DNA from: Singulisphaera sp. GP187
GTDB lineage: Bacteria > Planctomycetota > Phycisphaerae > Phycisphaerales > SM1A02
Direction of reading: 5' to 3'
Length of the DNA stretch: 64,000 bases
NCBI GenBank assembly: GCA_945862215.1
Contig: CAMAXY010000003.1
Location: 62,001-126,000 of the forward strand
This document shows, in pieces, positions 15,046-23,995 of the stretch. The notes under the pieces are model-generated. The model was not told where the DNA came from. It saw only the letters and a list, made by a program, of their open reading frames with translations, and searched no databases. The stretch's first letter is position 1; every line of letters begins with the position of its first letter. The translations under genes and the position numbers were made by a program.

Positions 15046-17349
15046 TTATTTCTGTGGAGTCAGAATCAACTTCACGACCTCGGATGTTGGTAGACCAAGT
15101 GCGCCAAAGGCCTGCCCCGCAGCATTTGCCGTTGCACCTGAGGAATTTAGAATCAGAGTACGAAGCGATTCGATCTGATTCGGCTGGAGCAAATTGCCAA
15201 ACTTTCTTGCGCTTGTTGCCACGCTCATCAAGAGCATCGTCTGTTCATCGCTTGTGGCTGACAATGCAGAATCCATAAGAGCACGCTGGGCTGTATCAGT
15301 CGGCAGAAGTGCCAGAACACCAGCAACGGATGACTTGACCGTCCCACTTGAAGTTCCCAGTGCACCAATTAAATCTGCCTGCGCATCTCGAACATCAAAG
15401 ATTGCATTTGCTGATTCCGCGATCAATCGAAGCACTGACAGCGACTCATTCATGTACTGCGCTGATTCCTCAGGCGACATTGCGATTCCACCTGCAGCGC
15501 CCACTGCTGACTCGATCGCAGCGAGGAACTGCGCATCAGTTGCGCTTGCCAAGAAGACCGACACACGGGAATCATTTTCGAATTCCAAAGAAAAGACGGA
15601 AGCGTCATTCCCGTTGGCGATGACAACGATTGGCGATGTAGCTGCCGATCGTGAGAGTCGAATTGTTCGGATTTCCTCGGTGGCGGAAGCATGCGATCCT
15701 TGAATAACGATGAGGTCGAGCGTCTGCCCCGAGGACAACTTCCCTTCAATCTCGCTGATCGATGCCCCAGTTGTGACTGTATTTGCGCCAGCGCTGCTGA
15801 TGCGTGTTGCGAGGGATTGACGATCTTCTTCAACGGAGGCGATGACAGCGGCGGTCATTCCGCCCGATTGAAGCATTGAAGCAAGAACAGGAACGACGAG
15901 AGATTGTTGCTGAAACGACTCGGCTGGAAGTGATTTCGCCAAGACCACTGCAGCCTCGAAGCGAACTCGACGATCTGCAAAGAGTAAGCATTCAATGATC
16001 GGCGATCGTCCACTCATTGGTGTCACCAATGTTGTTGCGCCACTATTCGCTCCAAGAACGCGGATGCACTCACGAGCAAGCATGACATCGCTGGCATCAA
16101 TGGCAAATCCCAGAGCCATTTGTGTGATGCGCGCACCACTCGCTGTTGCAAAAAAGTCAGCGCTGTACCGACTTGTGAGGATTGAAGACTCCGCAGATTC
16201 AGACGAACTGTCGATGTTGAGTAAACGCGTGAAGACTGAACGCCGCAGATCGGCCGCAACATAAATCGCCAGCGCTAATTCGGAAGTCGGATCGCACCGC
16301 AGAGCTTCTCTCGCAGTTTGAATTGCCATCGTCTCGCAGTAAAGGGTGGTCGGAATCGCTATTCCTGTCAGTCCATTTTGATTGTCGTAACTCCACACCA
16401 CATTGTTCGGATCTCCTGCATAAGGAATGAGCGAAGGGGTTTGATCGAAAAATCGTCTCGACAAGGCTGTGTACTGGCTTGCAGCATCCTGTGACGTTCC
16501 CCCGAGTCGCGCATATGCACGAAGCGCAGCAGTACGAACATCTGCAGTTGTTGCAGAATCTGTCGCGAGACCAAATAGATAGGCCTGACTGCTGGGATAA
16601 CCAATTTCTCCAAGCACTTCACAAACTTTTCGCTGAGTATCTGGATCTACATGTGCAAGGGCAGCACAAAGTGGCGCGACAGCAAGCCGCTTCATTTCAA
16701 CGAGAACAGAGCGAGCTGAATTTGCGAGCTTCAGATTTTGGACATCTCCGAGTGCCTTAAGAAGAGAAGGAACTGCGAATGCACCTGCAGCCAAAAGTCT
16801 TTGACGAGAAACCATTTCTTGCCGCATGGATCCACCAAGACCTTGGACAGCCTCCTCGATGCGCAATGCATTTCGACTCGTTGCGCGAGTTCCTGCAAAG
16901 TATCGAGATTCCAGTTCAGCCACTAATTCAGCCGATCCGTCCAATCCTCGACCTCGGATCAACGATCTTTCAAATTTTTCGCGAATCCCTTTCTCGTCAA
17001 CCAATTGAGCGATCTGCTCATCCGTTATCTCAGAATCAAAGAGAGCTTGGATCGAAGCCTTCGTCATATCTGCCTTGCCAATCAAGATGAAATGCATCGC
17101 CATGTCGAGATCATGTGACTGCGCAGCCGTCGCAACGAATTGTTCTGCAGGATCGGTCGCCGCAGGTGCATTCGCACTCGCTGGTTCGGCGGATGGTTCG
17201 GCGGATGGTTCGGCGGATGGTTCTTCGACAGGTGGATCTATGGGTTCATCACCCTGCATCATGGCGTTTGATTGCGAAGATCCGCTAATCAAACTGACGG
17301 CAAGAACTGCAGAAAGAATCCTGAAGGAACGAAGTATTTGGTCAAACAA
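15046..17349 (-). CDS. Secreted HEAT-like repeat protein with a receiver-like segment
   Basis: Large exported protein (767 aa from this start). The signal segment is RSFRILSAVLAVSLISGSS, followed by a Glu/Pro/Ser/Ala linker with three EPSA units. Residues ~200-430 are HEAT-like helices (LLKALGDVQNLKLANSARSV, CEVLGEIGYPSS). Around residues 530-650 the pattern AAVIASVEEDRQSLATRI...LDLIVIQG...SPIVVIANG resembles the beta-alpha order of a response-regulator receiver, but without a clear phospho-Asp context. The TTG at 17349 is chosen because AGGAG lies 10 nt upstream and the signal peptide follows; the frame stays open to 17445. The role is unknown. Confidence 0.62.
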   Translation of the reverse strand: MFDQILRSFRILSAVLAVSLISGSSQSNAMMQGDEPIDPPVEEPSAEPSAEPSAEPASANAPAATDPAEQFVATAAQSHDLDMAMHFILIGKADMTKASIQALFDSEITDEQIAQLVDEKGIREKFERSLIRGRGLDGSAELVAELESRYFAGTRATSRNALRIEEAVQGLGGSMRQEMVSRQRLLAAGAFAVPSLLKALGDVQNLKLANSARSVLVEMKRLAVAPLCAALAHVDPDTQRKVCEVLGEIGYPSSQAYLFGLATDSATTADVRTAALRAYARLGGTSQDAASQYTALSRRFFDQTPSLIPYAGDPNNVVWSYDNQNGLTGIAIPTTLYCETMAIQTAREALRCDPTSELALAIYVAADLRRSVFTRLLNIDSSSESAESSILTSRYSADFFATASGARITQMALGFAIDASDVMLARECIRVLGANSGATTLVTPMSGRSPIIECLLFADRRVRFEAAVVLAKSLPAESFQQQSLVVPVLASMLQSGGMTAAVIASVEEDRQSLATRISSAGANTVTTGASISEIEGKLSSGQTLDLIVIQGSHASATEEIRTIRLSRSAATSPIVVIANGNDASVFSLEFENDSRVSVFLASATDAQFLAAIESAVGAAGGIAMSPEESAQYMNESLSVLRLIAESANAIFDVRDAQADLIGALGTSSGTVKSSVAGVLALLPTDTAQRALMDSALSATSDEQTMLLMSVATSARKFGNLLQPNQIESLRTLILNSSGATANAAGQAFGALGLPTSEVVKLILTPQK
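17183..17218. repeat. 12-bp tandem repeat encoding the EPSA linker
   Basis: Three identical copies of GGTTCGGCGGAT, in frame inside the secreted protein gene, encode Ser-Ala-Glu-Pro units of a flexible linker. Confidence 0.9.
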
Positions 17350-17514
17350 TTGAATTCTGCTCCTAGCGGACTTGATTAAAACAAGCCTTTGGCTCGATCG
17401 AACATGAGAATGGGTAAAAGTAGCGCATTCACTCACTCCGTGCAACGATCATGGGCAATGAATTTGGTATCCTCCAATGCGTGATTGATCCTCGGCACTC
17501 GTGAGCCGAGGCGT

Positions 17515-17700
17515 AGCGTGGATGGCTGGCGCCACTCATTCTGCGAGGGAAGGCGGTGAAAATCCGCTATGGACGCGCCGCCGTAACGGGTGGAGGATTT
17601 TCCTCCCCAGCCCGAACCAGAGTCGCCACTGGAAATTGCATTTGCAATATCTGGGAAGGCAGGTTCGAGTGCCCGAAGTCGGAAGACCTGCATTCACTTT
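17515..17700 (+). promoter_or_regulatory. Cobalamin (B12) riboswitch
   Basis: Conserved cobalamin-aptamer blocks occur in order. GAGGGAAGGCGGTGAAAATC with the pairing CGCCGCC lies at about 17545-17582, GCCACTGG at about 17625, TGGGAAGGC at about 17653, and the B12 box AGTCGGAAGACCTGC at about 17677-17691. A hairpin (CTCGGC/GCCGAG) lies just upstream at 17491-17510. Downstream, GTCCC/GGGAC at about 17705-17725 may be the expression platform. It stands 60 bp before the ATG of a surface protein gene, so B12 probably represses the 17760-19730 genes. Confidence 0.9.
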
Positions 17701-17759
17701 GCGCTGTCCCCTCGCGACTAGGGACCACGGTGCGTCACGCCGGCTTCAAACAATTCAAC

Positions 17760-18680
17760 ATGTCATTCATAGAGTGTTTCTTGTTTCGTATCGCCATTGC
17801 GATATTTGTCGCATTGGGTTTAATCGCATTGCCAACAAGCGCAAGCGACTTTGCAAACAACGTCCTCTCGTATGTCGCAGGCTCAAATCCTGCAAACGGT
17901 TTTACAAATCCTCTTGTTGCTCTTGGGCCTCCCGAACGATTTACTGGTGAGGGAATCGCTCCAGGTGCTGTGACTCCGTTTCATCCGTGCTTCCGTACAA
18001 ATGAAATTGTTTCCATTGGTGCAGGTGGACAACTGACTCTGGGTTTCGAACCCCCACTACGCGATCAAGCGAACAATCCATTTGGGATTGACTTCATCGT
18101 GTTTGGAAATTCTTTTTTCACCGACGCCGCATATCCAAGCGGAGTCGTTGGCGCACTTGCCGCTGACGGTGGAACGATTCAAGTCTCCGCAGATGGAATC
18201 ACGTGGATTTCGATTCCAAATGTTTTTGCGGACGGACTCTGCCCCACGATGGGGTGGGTCGATGGTGGTGCCTATGCAACAACAAACGGCGTGATTGCGA
18301 CGGACCCAAATACTCCCGTGGATCCCACGTGGACTGCAGCGTCGCTCTCAGGAAAAACATACGACGAACTTGTGGACATCTATGACGGATCCGCGGGAGG
18401 CGCAGGAGTTGATCTTGCAAGTGTCGGATTGACCCAAGCGATTGCGGTTCGGATCATTGTTCCAACTGGGATTCATCCCAATGTGGAAATCGATGCCGTT
18501 GCGCGAGTTCATGCAAGTGGAAATCCTGCAGATATCGATGGGAATGGGCTTGTAAATGGCGCGGATCTTGCAGCAGTTCTTACTGCATTTGGTACGGCGT
18601 CCTCGGCGGCAGATATTGATCACAGCGGACTTGTCGATGGCTTGGATCTTGCTGCAATCTTGGCTGGATGGAGCGCCTGA
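17760..18680 (+). CDS. Exported surface protein with dockerin-like C-terminus, B12-riboswitch controlled
   Basis: Predicted 306-aa exported protein: signal peptide (FRIAIAIFVALGLIALPTSA), a ~210-residue beta-rich domain with VALGPPERFTGEG, GQLTLGFEPPL and FGIDFIVFGNSFF, and then two Asp/Asn-rich dockerin-like repeats (DIDGNGLVNGADLAAVL, DIDHSGLVDGLDLAAIL) of the planctomycete type. Similar FGN-type cell-surface domains are found near B12 riboswitches and B12 transport genes in other phyla (recalled, not checked), so a role in cobalamin capture is plausible. The ATG at 17760 is used because the longer frame would lie inside the riboswitch. It is followed with no gap by a pseudopilin gene. Confidence 0.78.
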   Translation: MSFIECFLFRIAIAIFVALGLIALPTSASDFANNVLSYVAGSNPANGFTNPLVALGPPERFTGEGIAPGAVTPFHPCFRTNEIVSIGAGGQLTLGFEPPLRDQANNPFGIDFIVFGNSFFTDAAYPSGVVGALAADGGTIQVSADGITWISIPNVFADGLCPTMGWVDGGAYATTNGVIATDPNTPVDPTWTAASLSGKTYDELVDIYDGSAGGAGVDLASVGLTQAIAVRIIVPTGIHPNVEIDAVARVHASGNPADIDGNGLVNGADLAAVLTAFGTASSAADIDHSGLVDGLDLAAILAGWSA

Positions 18681-19484
18681 ATGTCCCGTCGAGCGTTCAC
18701 ACTTATTGAAATGTTGGTCACGATGGGCATCATCACACTGCTTGCTTCTCTTGCGATGCCTGGATTGAAGAGCGTGCGCGAGAGCAGTCGAAGTAGCGAA
18801 TGCGCGACAAGACTTCGACAACTTTCAATTGCCGCGCAGTCATACTCAAATGTTTTTCGAGGAGTCTTTCCGCCAGCGATACTTTTTGAAATGACTTCAT
18901 CGGGTGTTCGAACCGTTGCGTGGGACTTCGTGCAAGAGCCAAATGGCCAAGTGCGTCCTGGACCATTATGGTCTTTCACCGACCATCCATTTCAAGTACA
19001 GCAATGTCCATCATTCATCGGCTCGAGCACCTTCGGCGCGGATCCATACACGGGCTTCAATTACAACACTACATTCATCGGCGCAGAAGGATCGTGGCCA
19101 ATCATGGGAGACGATGGCCAAGTATTAAGCGGTTGGAAAAACGCGCGTCGCGGTTTGACGGTCAGCCAACACAACCGTCCCGCTGAAACTGCCCTCTTTG
19201 GCGATGGCGGATGGCAAGGCGGCGCGAATAAATTTATGCGTGCGCCGAGTGCGTCAGTCGAAATGGACCTGGGAATTGTCTACTCGGGGGCGCAAGCATT
19301 TCGTCATCAAGGATGCACAAATGTTGCATGGTTGGATGGCCATGTTCGCGGCGTATGCCAACAGTGCAAGGGCATGCATGCGGTGGAGAATTCTGCAGTT
19401 TCATTTCAATATCTCCAGTCGCCACTCGCATGGCCTGCAAATGGATTTCTCAGCGACGACGATTCTGCCTACGACCCGAGATAG
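18681..19484 (+). CDS. Pseudopilin with H-X9-DG C-terminus
   Basis: The 267-aa protein starts RRAFTLIEMLVTMGIITLL, a type III prepilin signal cleaved before Phe, with Glu at +5. The C-terminal part has HQGCTNVAWLDGH, the H-X9-DG motif characteristic of planctomycete pseudopilins. In that phylum such proteins are numerous and are thought to form trans-envelope fibres for uptake. It abuts the upstream surface-protein stop and is probably in the same B12-regulated operon. That regulation is unusual for a pseudopilin. Confidence 0.85.
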   Translation: MSRRAFTLIEMLVTMGIITLLASLAMPGLKSVRESSRSSECATRLRQLSIAAQSYSNVFRGVFPPAILFEMTSSGVRTVAWDFVQEPNGQVRPGPLWSFTDHPFQVQQCPSFIGSSTFGADPYTGFNYNTTFIGAEGSWPIMGDDGQVLSGWKNARRGLTVSQHNRPAETALFGDGGWQGGANKFMRAPSASVEMDLGIVYSGAQAFRHQGCTNVAWLDGHVRGVCQQCKGMHAVENSAVSFQYLQSPLAWPANGFLSDDDSAYDPR

Positions 19485-19508
19485 TCACATTGAAATGCAC
19501 AGAATCTT

Positions 19509-19730
19509 ATGACGCCCATCAACATTGATCGATGTGTTTGCTATGACACCACCTTCGCCGCAATTGACGCTTGGGCACGTGCGCAGTCAAGAGTCGTCAC
19601 GAGAGAAGATGTCCGAAAAGAATTTGGTTGCGGCGGAGGCTGCAAACTTTGTCAGCCTTACATCGCGTGCACACTTCGGACAGGACAGGTTGTCTTTCAC
19701 GAAATCCGATTCGAAGAAGAGATGGACTGA
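19509..19730 (+). CDS. Small BFD-like [2Fe-2S] protein
   Basis: Protein of 73 aa with the cysteine pattern of bacterioferritin-associated-ferredoxin-type domains: C-V-C near residues 9-11 and C-GGG-C-KLC near 41-48, each suited to hold part of a 2Fe-2S cluster. The helix between them (AAIDAWARAQSRVVTREDVRK, spanning residues 17-37) matches the BFD fold. It lies 24 bp after the pseudopilin gene, at the end of the riboswitch-led group. Its partner is unknown; a redox step on cobalamin is only a guess. Confidence 0.72.
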   Translation: MTPINIDRCVCYDTTFAAIDAWARAQSRVVTREDVRKEFGCGGGCKLCQPYIACTLRTGQVVFHEIRFEEEMD

Positions 19731-19747
19731 TTTGCCATCGGGCGTTC

Positions 19748-21592
19748 TCAGCGTCGACCGAATCGCCGCTCGATATCACTCATTGGAATTCGAATCGAAG
19801 TCGGTCTTCCATGAGGACAATTCGTAGATCGATCAGTAGTTGCTCGATCGTCAAGCAATCGCGTGATCTCTGCAACAGAAAGTCGATCGCCACCTTTCAC
19901 TGCGGCTTTACAAGCCATCATGTCAAGAACATCAGCGAGCGCCCCTTCGCGCAGTGCAGAATCTTCAGTCGATTCGCTGGCACTTGCAAGCGCGTCGCTG
20001 GTCAGAACACGGGCGACAAATGTTGCCGCATCAACTTTGCGACCCGTCAGAAAACCTGGAAACGCATGCACGGCGACGGTTCGAGGACCTGCCGCCGTCG
20101 CTTCGATTCCGAGGCGCGCAAACAGGGGTGCGAAAGTTTCCAAATGCGCAAGAGCTTCCGGCGGAACATCCGCCATCGCTGGCACTAAGAGTCGCTGCGA
20201 CATGAGATCACCACTGCCAATACGTGCTCGAATTTCTTCGAACATCACGCGTTCGTGCAATGCATGCTGATCAACGATGACCAGCGCATCGTCTTCGGCA
20301 AGAATCAACCACGTATTGTCTACTTGGAGCACTTCACGAACAGCAACTGCGGGAGTTGGAAGAAGCGTCTCGTGGGGAGGAGTTTGAGATGCAGATGTAT
20401 CTCTGAGAAATGAAGGGAAGGATTGAGTCCGTGTTGCACTCGGTCCGCTTGACATGCTTGGCATATTTGACATGGCACGCGTTGCGCGTGTCGGCCAATG
20501 ACTCTGCCGCGCATGCTGCGTCGAAGTCATGTCGATCTTTGCGGCTGGATCACTCTGCGTACTTGAAAGCAAACTCGAACCACCTGCAGTCAGATCTGCA
20601 CCTCGCAGAGCATCTTGCACGGATCGATAGACCAATCTGTGCATCCAAGCAGGATTGCGCCAACGAACCTCGCTCTTTTGTGGATGCACATTGACATCAA
20701 CCATCTCAGGATCAACTTGCAGAAAGATCACGAAAACAGGCTGCAATGAAGGCTCCGCGAGTCCTCGATATGCCTCGCGTACGGCATGAATGAGCGATCG
20801 ATCAACGATGGGTCGACCGTTCACCATGATGCGCTGTGTTCGACTGACCGATCGCATGCTTTCTGGACGACACGTCACTCCGATGATTCGACTTTTCAGA
20901 TCATCTCCCTCTGCTTCTCCTGCGATTGTCAACGGACTCTCGCCAAGCGCATCGCCGAAGACATCGGCGACTCGACCAAAGACATCCTTTGCCGCAGCAA
21001 AGTCCAAAACTTTTCGCCCACCGCTCTCCAAGCGAAACGAAACCGTTGGATATGCGAGTGCTGCATTACAAACAACTTCGGTGACACGCGCTGCTTCCGC
21101 TGGATCACCTCGCAAAAACTTTCGCCGGGCAGGAACGTTATTAAATAATCCTAGAACTTCGATGGTTGTTCCAACTGTGCCAGCGGCAGGTTTCGTTTCA
21201 CTCAACTGACCGAATCGAGATTCGATCATCCAAGCTTGCGACGCATTTCTCACTGCAGAAGTGATCCGCACATGAGCGACGGATGAAATTGCACAAAGAG
21301 CCTCTCCACGAAATCCAAATGTATTGATTCGGTTCAGGTCGTCGCTCGTACTGATCTTGCTGGTTGCGTGAGGAGCAAGCGCCAATGCAAGTTCTTCTTG
21401 GGAAATTCCTCCTCCATCGTCAATAATTTCCAATCGTTCGCGTCCGCCGCCTTCGATTCGCACGATGACCTTGGTCGCCCAAGCATCCAGCGAGTTTTCG
21501 ATCAATTCTTTTGCCACGCTAGATGGTCGTTCGACGACTTCACCGGCGGCGATTTGATTGACAAGCGCGGTTGGGAGAATCCGAATCGTCAT
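19748..21592 (-). CDS. mutL: DNA mismatch repair protein MutL (endonuclease type)
   Basis: MutL couples mismatch recognition by MutS to strand incision. The 614-aa protein starts TIRILPTALVNQIAAGEVV, the ATP-binding GHKL domain, with DDGGGIS and GFRGEALCAI. The C-terminal domain contains DQHALHERVMFEE, the DQHA-x2-E-x4-E nuclease motif, and CPHGRP near the end. It is therefore a nicking MutL, as expected where MutH is absent. The ATG at 21592 is the family start; an upstream frame to 21706 enters the divergent gene. It is convergent with the BFD-like gene. Confidence 0.96.
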   Translation of the reverse strand: MTIRILPTALVNQIAAGEVVERPSSVAKELIENSLDAWATKVIVRIEGGGRERLEIIDDGGGISQEELALALAPHATSKISTSDDLNRINTFGFRGEALCAISSVAHVRITSAVRNASQAWMIESRFGQLSETKPAAGTVGTTIEVLGLFNNVPARRKFLRGDPAEAARVTEVVCNAALAYPTVSFRLESGGRKVLDFAAAKDVFGRVADVFGDALGESPLTIAGEAEGDDLKSRIIGVTCRPESMRSVSRTQRIMVNGRPIVDRSLIHAVREAYRGLAEPSLQPVFVIFLQVDPEMVDVNVHPQKSEVRWRNPAWMHRLVYRSVQDALRGADLTAGGSSLLSSTQSDPAAKIDMTSTQHARQSHWPTRATRAMSNMPSMSSGPSATRTQSFPSFLRDTSASQTPPHETLLPTPAVAVREVLQVDNTWLILAEDDALVIVDQHALHERVMFEEIRARIGSGDLMSQRLLVPAMADVPPEALAHLETFAPLFARLGIEATAAGPRTVAVHAFPGFLTGRKVDAATFVARVLTSDALASASESTEDSALREGALADVLDMMACKAAVKGGDRLSVAEITRLLDDRATTDRSTNCPHGRPTSIRIPMSDIERRFGRR

Positions 21593-21600
21593 TATCAAAG

Positions 21601-21607
21601 TATTGTA
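21601..21607. promoter_or_regulatory. Shared bidirectional -10 element of mutL and the metallophosphatase gene
   Basis: TATTGTA reads TATTGT on the plus strand, 6 nt before ATG 21613, and TACAAT on the minus strand, 9 nt before ATG 21592. The two -10-like hexamers overlap by five bases in a 20-bp gap between divergent genes. Confidence 0.5.
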
Positions 21608-21612
21608 CGGCG

Positions 21613-22389
21613 ATGCGTGACACGGTCGTGATTGGAGATATCCACGGCTGTGGCGAAGAACTTCAAGCAATGTTCGATCGACTTCAAACTTGGGCGAGAA
21701 AATCACGCATCGTTCTTATCGGAGATTTGCTTACGAAAGGACCGCGCCCCGATCTTGTGGTCGAAGAAATACTTGCTCGTCAAAGAGCTGGGTGGCAGAT
21801 CGATCTGGTCTGTGGAAATCACGAACCACGCGCGCTTGCGGCGCTTCGACGCGCTGGTCCCGATGGGCGAACGAGCGAACTTCCGCCGAGGCTTGCTGAA
21901 ATGGTTGACATTCTCGCCGATGCTGATTTATTAGAAGACGCACAGGAAATTCTCCGGCGTGCGATGCGAACTCCATTTCTGCGCGGGCGTAATCCAATTT
22001 GGACTGCGGTCCATGCAGGTGTTGATCCAGCGCTTGGATTCAAACGCACAACGCAGCGAATGCGGATGACGATCAAGTCCGCACAAGGCGAGGATGATTG
22101 GTGGTGGAAATATGACGGAAAAGATGGTCTGCTGATCGTTGGGCATAAACCACTCTCTCGCCCGCTGATTCTTCGCAGACCAGATGGGCGTGCGGTTGTT
22201 GCTGCAATCGACACCGGGTGTGTGTACGGAGGATTTTTGACCGCGTATCGCATCGGCGCAGATCGACTGCTGATGATTCCAAGCAAGCAGCGTCGTCAAT
22301 TCAATTTCAAACGTCGGACGAGTCGTCGACCAACCGACAGCGCATGGCAAGTGGCATCCGTCGTCCCGGCCCGAAAGCTCTTGCGCTGA
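21613..22389 (+). CDS. Metallophosphatase (ApaH/PrpE-like calcineurin superfamily)
   Basis: Calcineurin-type phosphoesterase of 258 aa. Metal-binding motifs appear in order: GDIHGCGEEL near the N-terminus, IGDLLTKGPRP (GD...GP), CGNHEPR, and in the C-terminal half HAGVDPALG and GHKPLS. This order fits diadenosine-tetraphosphatase or protein phosphatase-like enzymes; the exact substrate cannot be told. The ATG at 21613 gives the standard start. The last 83 bp overlap the 3' end of nadE on the opposite strand, so the basic C-terminal tail (RRQFNFKRRTSRRP) is encoded within that overlap. Confidence 0.85.
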   Translation: MRDTVVIGDIHGCGEELQAMFDRLQTWARKSRIVLIGDLLTKGPRPDLVVEEILARQRAGWQIDLVCGNHEPRALAALRRAGPDGRTSELPPRLAEMVDILADADLLEDAQEILRRAMRTPFLRGRNPIWTAVHAGVDPALGFKRTTQRMRMTIKSAQGEDDWWWKYDGKDGLLIVGHKPLSRPLILRRPDGRAVVAAIDTGCVYGGFLTAYRIGADRLLMIPSKQRRQFNFKRRTSRRPTDSAWQVASVVPARKLLR

Positions 22390-23995
22390 GTTTTGGAATG
22401 ATCGGCGCTTGATTGCGCTTGTATTGAGCGCGATCGATTGCTGCTGTCCAACGAGCAACCAATGCTCGATCCAAACCGGTCGTTTGTGTAATTTCTTCGG
22501 CGGATTTTTCGTCGTCGACCCAGCCTGAAACAATTTGGTCGAGCACGGAATATTCTGGCAGCGAATCTTGATCAGTTTGATTTGGGCGAAGTTCCGCCGA
22601 GGGCGGCTTGGTCAAACTCGACTGCGGTATCGGCGGCGATGAAAAACCAAGCGCACTTGGATTTGCATTCAGCCAGCGTGCGACAGAAAAAACTTGTGTC
22701 TTCAAGAGATCACCAAGCGGCGCCATCCCACCGCACATATCGCCATAAAGCGTTGCATATCCAACTGCAAATTCACTCTTATTCCCCGTCGAAAGGACCA
22801 ACGCACCCGTCGCATTTGAGAGTGTCATCAGAGTCAAACCGCGCAAGCGACTTTGCAGGTTTTCGTCCGTGATTCCAGAAACTTCTGCAGCGAGACTGAT
22901 ATTCGCACCCATCAACCTATATGCATCGTTGATCGACAAAACATCAGGAGGTTTCATTCCAAGTCGCTTTGCAGAATCCATCGCATCGGTGCGAGACTCC
23001 TCGGACGAGAATGGGCCTGGCATCGAAACGCCTCGCACATTCTTCGGTCCAAGTGCGGCAACAGCAAGTGCAGCGACGAGTGCGCTATCGATTCCGCCAG
23101 AAAGTCCAAGAAGCACGCCGTGATGACCAGTCTTACCAACATATCCCCGAATTGCGCTAGTCACTGCATGTGCGAGTTCTTCGTCGGGAGGCATGTTTGC
23201 AGGTTGCATAGATGTTGCAGTGCAATCCACAACAAGTACTTCCTCCCCAAATCTTTTGGCGAATGAACCTGTGCCATCTGGATGAAGAATGCAAGAACCG
23301 CCATCAAAAACGAAGTCATCATTCGCGCCAACTGCATTCACGCTTGCGATTGAAATTTTATGGCTCGCAGCAGCACGTGCGATCAAATCAAGTCTTCGAC
23401 TTTGTTTCCCAAGAAAGAAAGGAGATGCGCTTGGAACGATGATCACTTTTGCGCCAGATCGAACAGTTTGTGTGAGCGGATCAATTTGATACCCCCCACT
23501 TTCGTCGACATCCGCACCTTTCCAAAAGTCCTCGCAAATCAGAATGCCGACTTTCTCTCCTGCAACATCGATCACTATGGGCTCAGATCCTTGCGCGAAA
23601 TATCTCGCTTCATCAAAGACGTCGTAGTGTGGCAGAAGTCGTTTCGTATAAACGCACTCGATCTTCCCACCACGCAGCACAACACATGCATTGAAAATCA
23701 CAGTCGATTGATTGTCAATATGCCACGGCAATCCGACAATCAAAGCAAGATCACCCGCTCCATTTTGCGCTAATTGCTTCGCAAGATGATTCGCGGCATC
23801 GGCACTCGCATGTGTAAATCCACTGCGCAGCAGAAGATCACGCGGCGGATATCCAACCAACGACAATTCGGGAGTGACTGCGATTTGGGCGCCGTTCTTC
23901 GATGCTGCGACAGCGTGCGCCAGAATCGCCTGAGCATTGTGCGCAAGATCTCCGACAACCGAATCCATTTGAATGAGCGCGATGCGCATAGGCAT
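22307..23995 (-). CDS. nadE: Glutamine-dependent NAD+ synthetase
   Basis: Makes NAD+ from nicotinate adenine dinucleotide using glutamine-derived ammonia. The 562-aa protein has an N-terminal CN-hydrolase glutaminase domain (ALIQMDSVVGD start, PELSLVGYPPRDLL glutamate, nucleophile ILICEDFW) and a C-terminal synthetase domain with the PPi loop LGLSGGIDSALVAA and STGNKSEFAVGYATLYGDM. The ATG at 23995 immediately follows the stop of the threonine ammonia-lyase gene (TAA-ATG), so the two are co-translated. The 3' end overlaps the metallophosphatase gene. Confidence 0.96.
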   Translation of the reverse strand: MPMRIALIQMDSVVGDLAHNAQAILAHAVAASKNGAQIAVTPELSLVGYPPRDLLLRSGFTHASADAANHLAKQLAQNGAGDLALIVGLPWHIDNQSTVIFNACVVLRGGKIECVYTKRLLPHYDVFDEARYFAQGSEPIVIDVAGEKVGILICEDFWKGADVDESGGYQIDPLTQTVRSGAKVIIVPSASPFFLGKQSRRLDLIARAAASHKISIASVNAVGANDDFVFDGGSCILHPDGTGSFAKRFGEEVLVVDCTATSMQPANMPPDEELAHAVTSAIRGYVGKTGHHGVLLGLSGGIDSALVAALAVAALGPKNVRGVSMPGPFSSEESRTDAMDSAKRLGMKPPDVLSINDAYRLMGANISLAAEVSGITDENLQSRLRGLTLMTLSNATGALVLSTGNKSEFAVGYATLYGDMCGGMAPLGDLLKTQVFSVARWLNANPSALGFSSPPIPQSSLTKPPSAELRPNQTDQDSLPEYSVLDQIVSGWVDDEKSAEEITQTTGLDRALVARWTAAIDRAQYKRNQAPIIPKLSARAFGPGRRMPLAMRCRLVDDSSDV

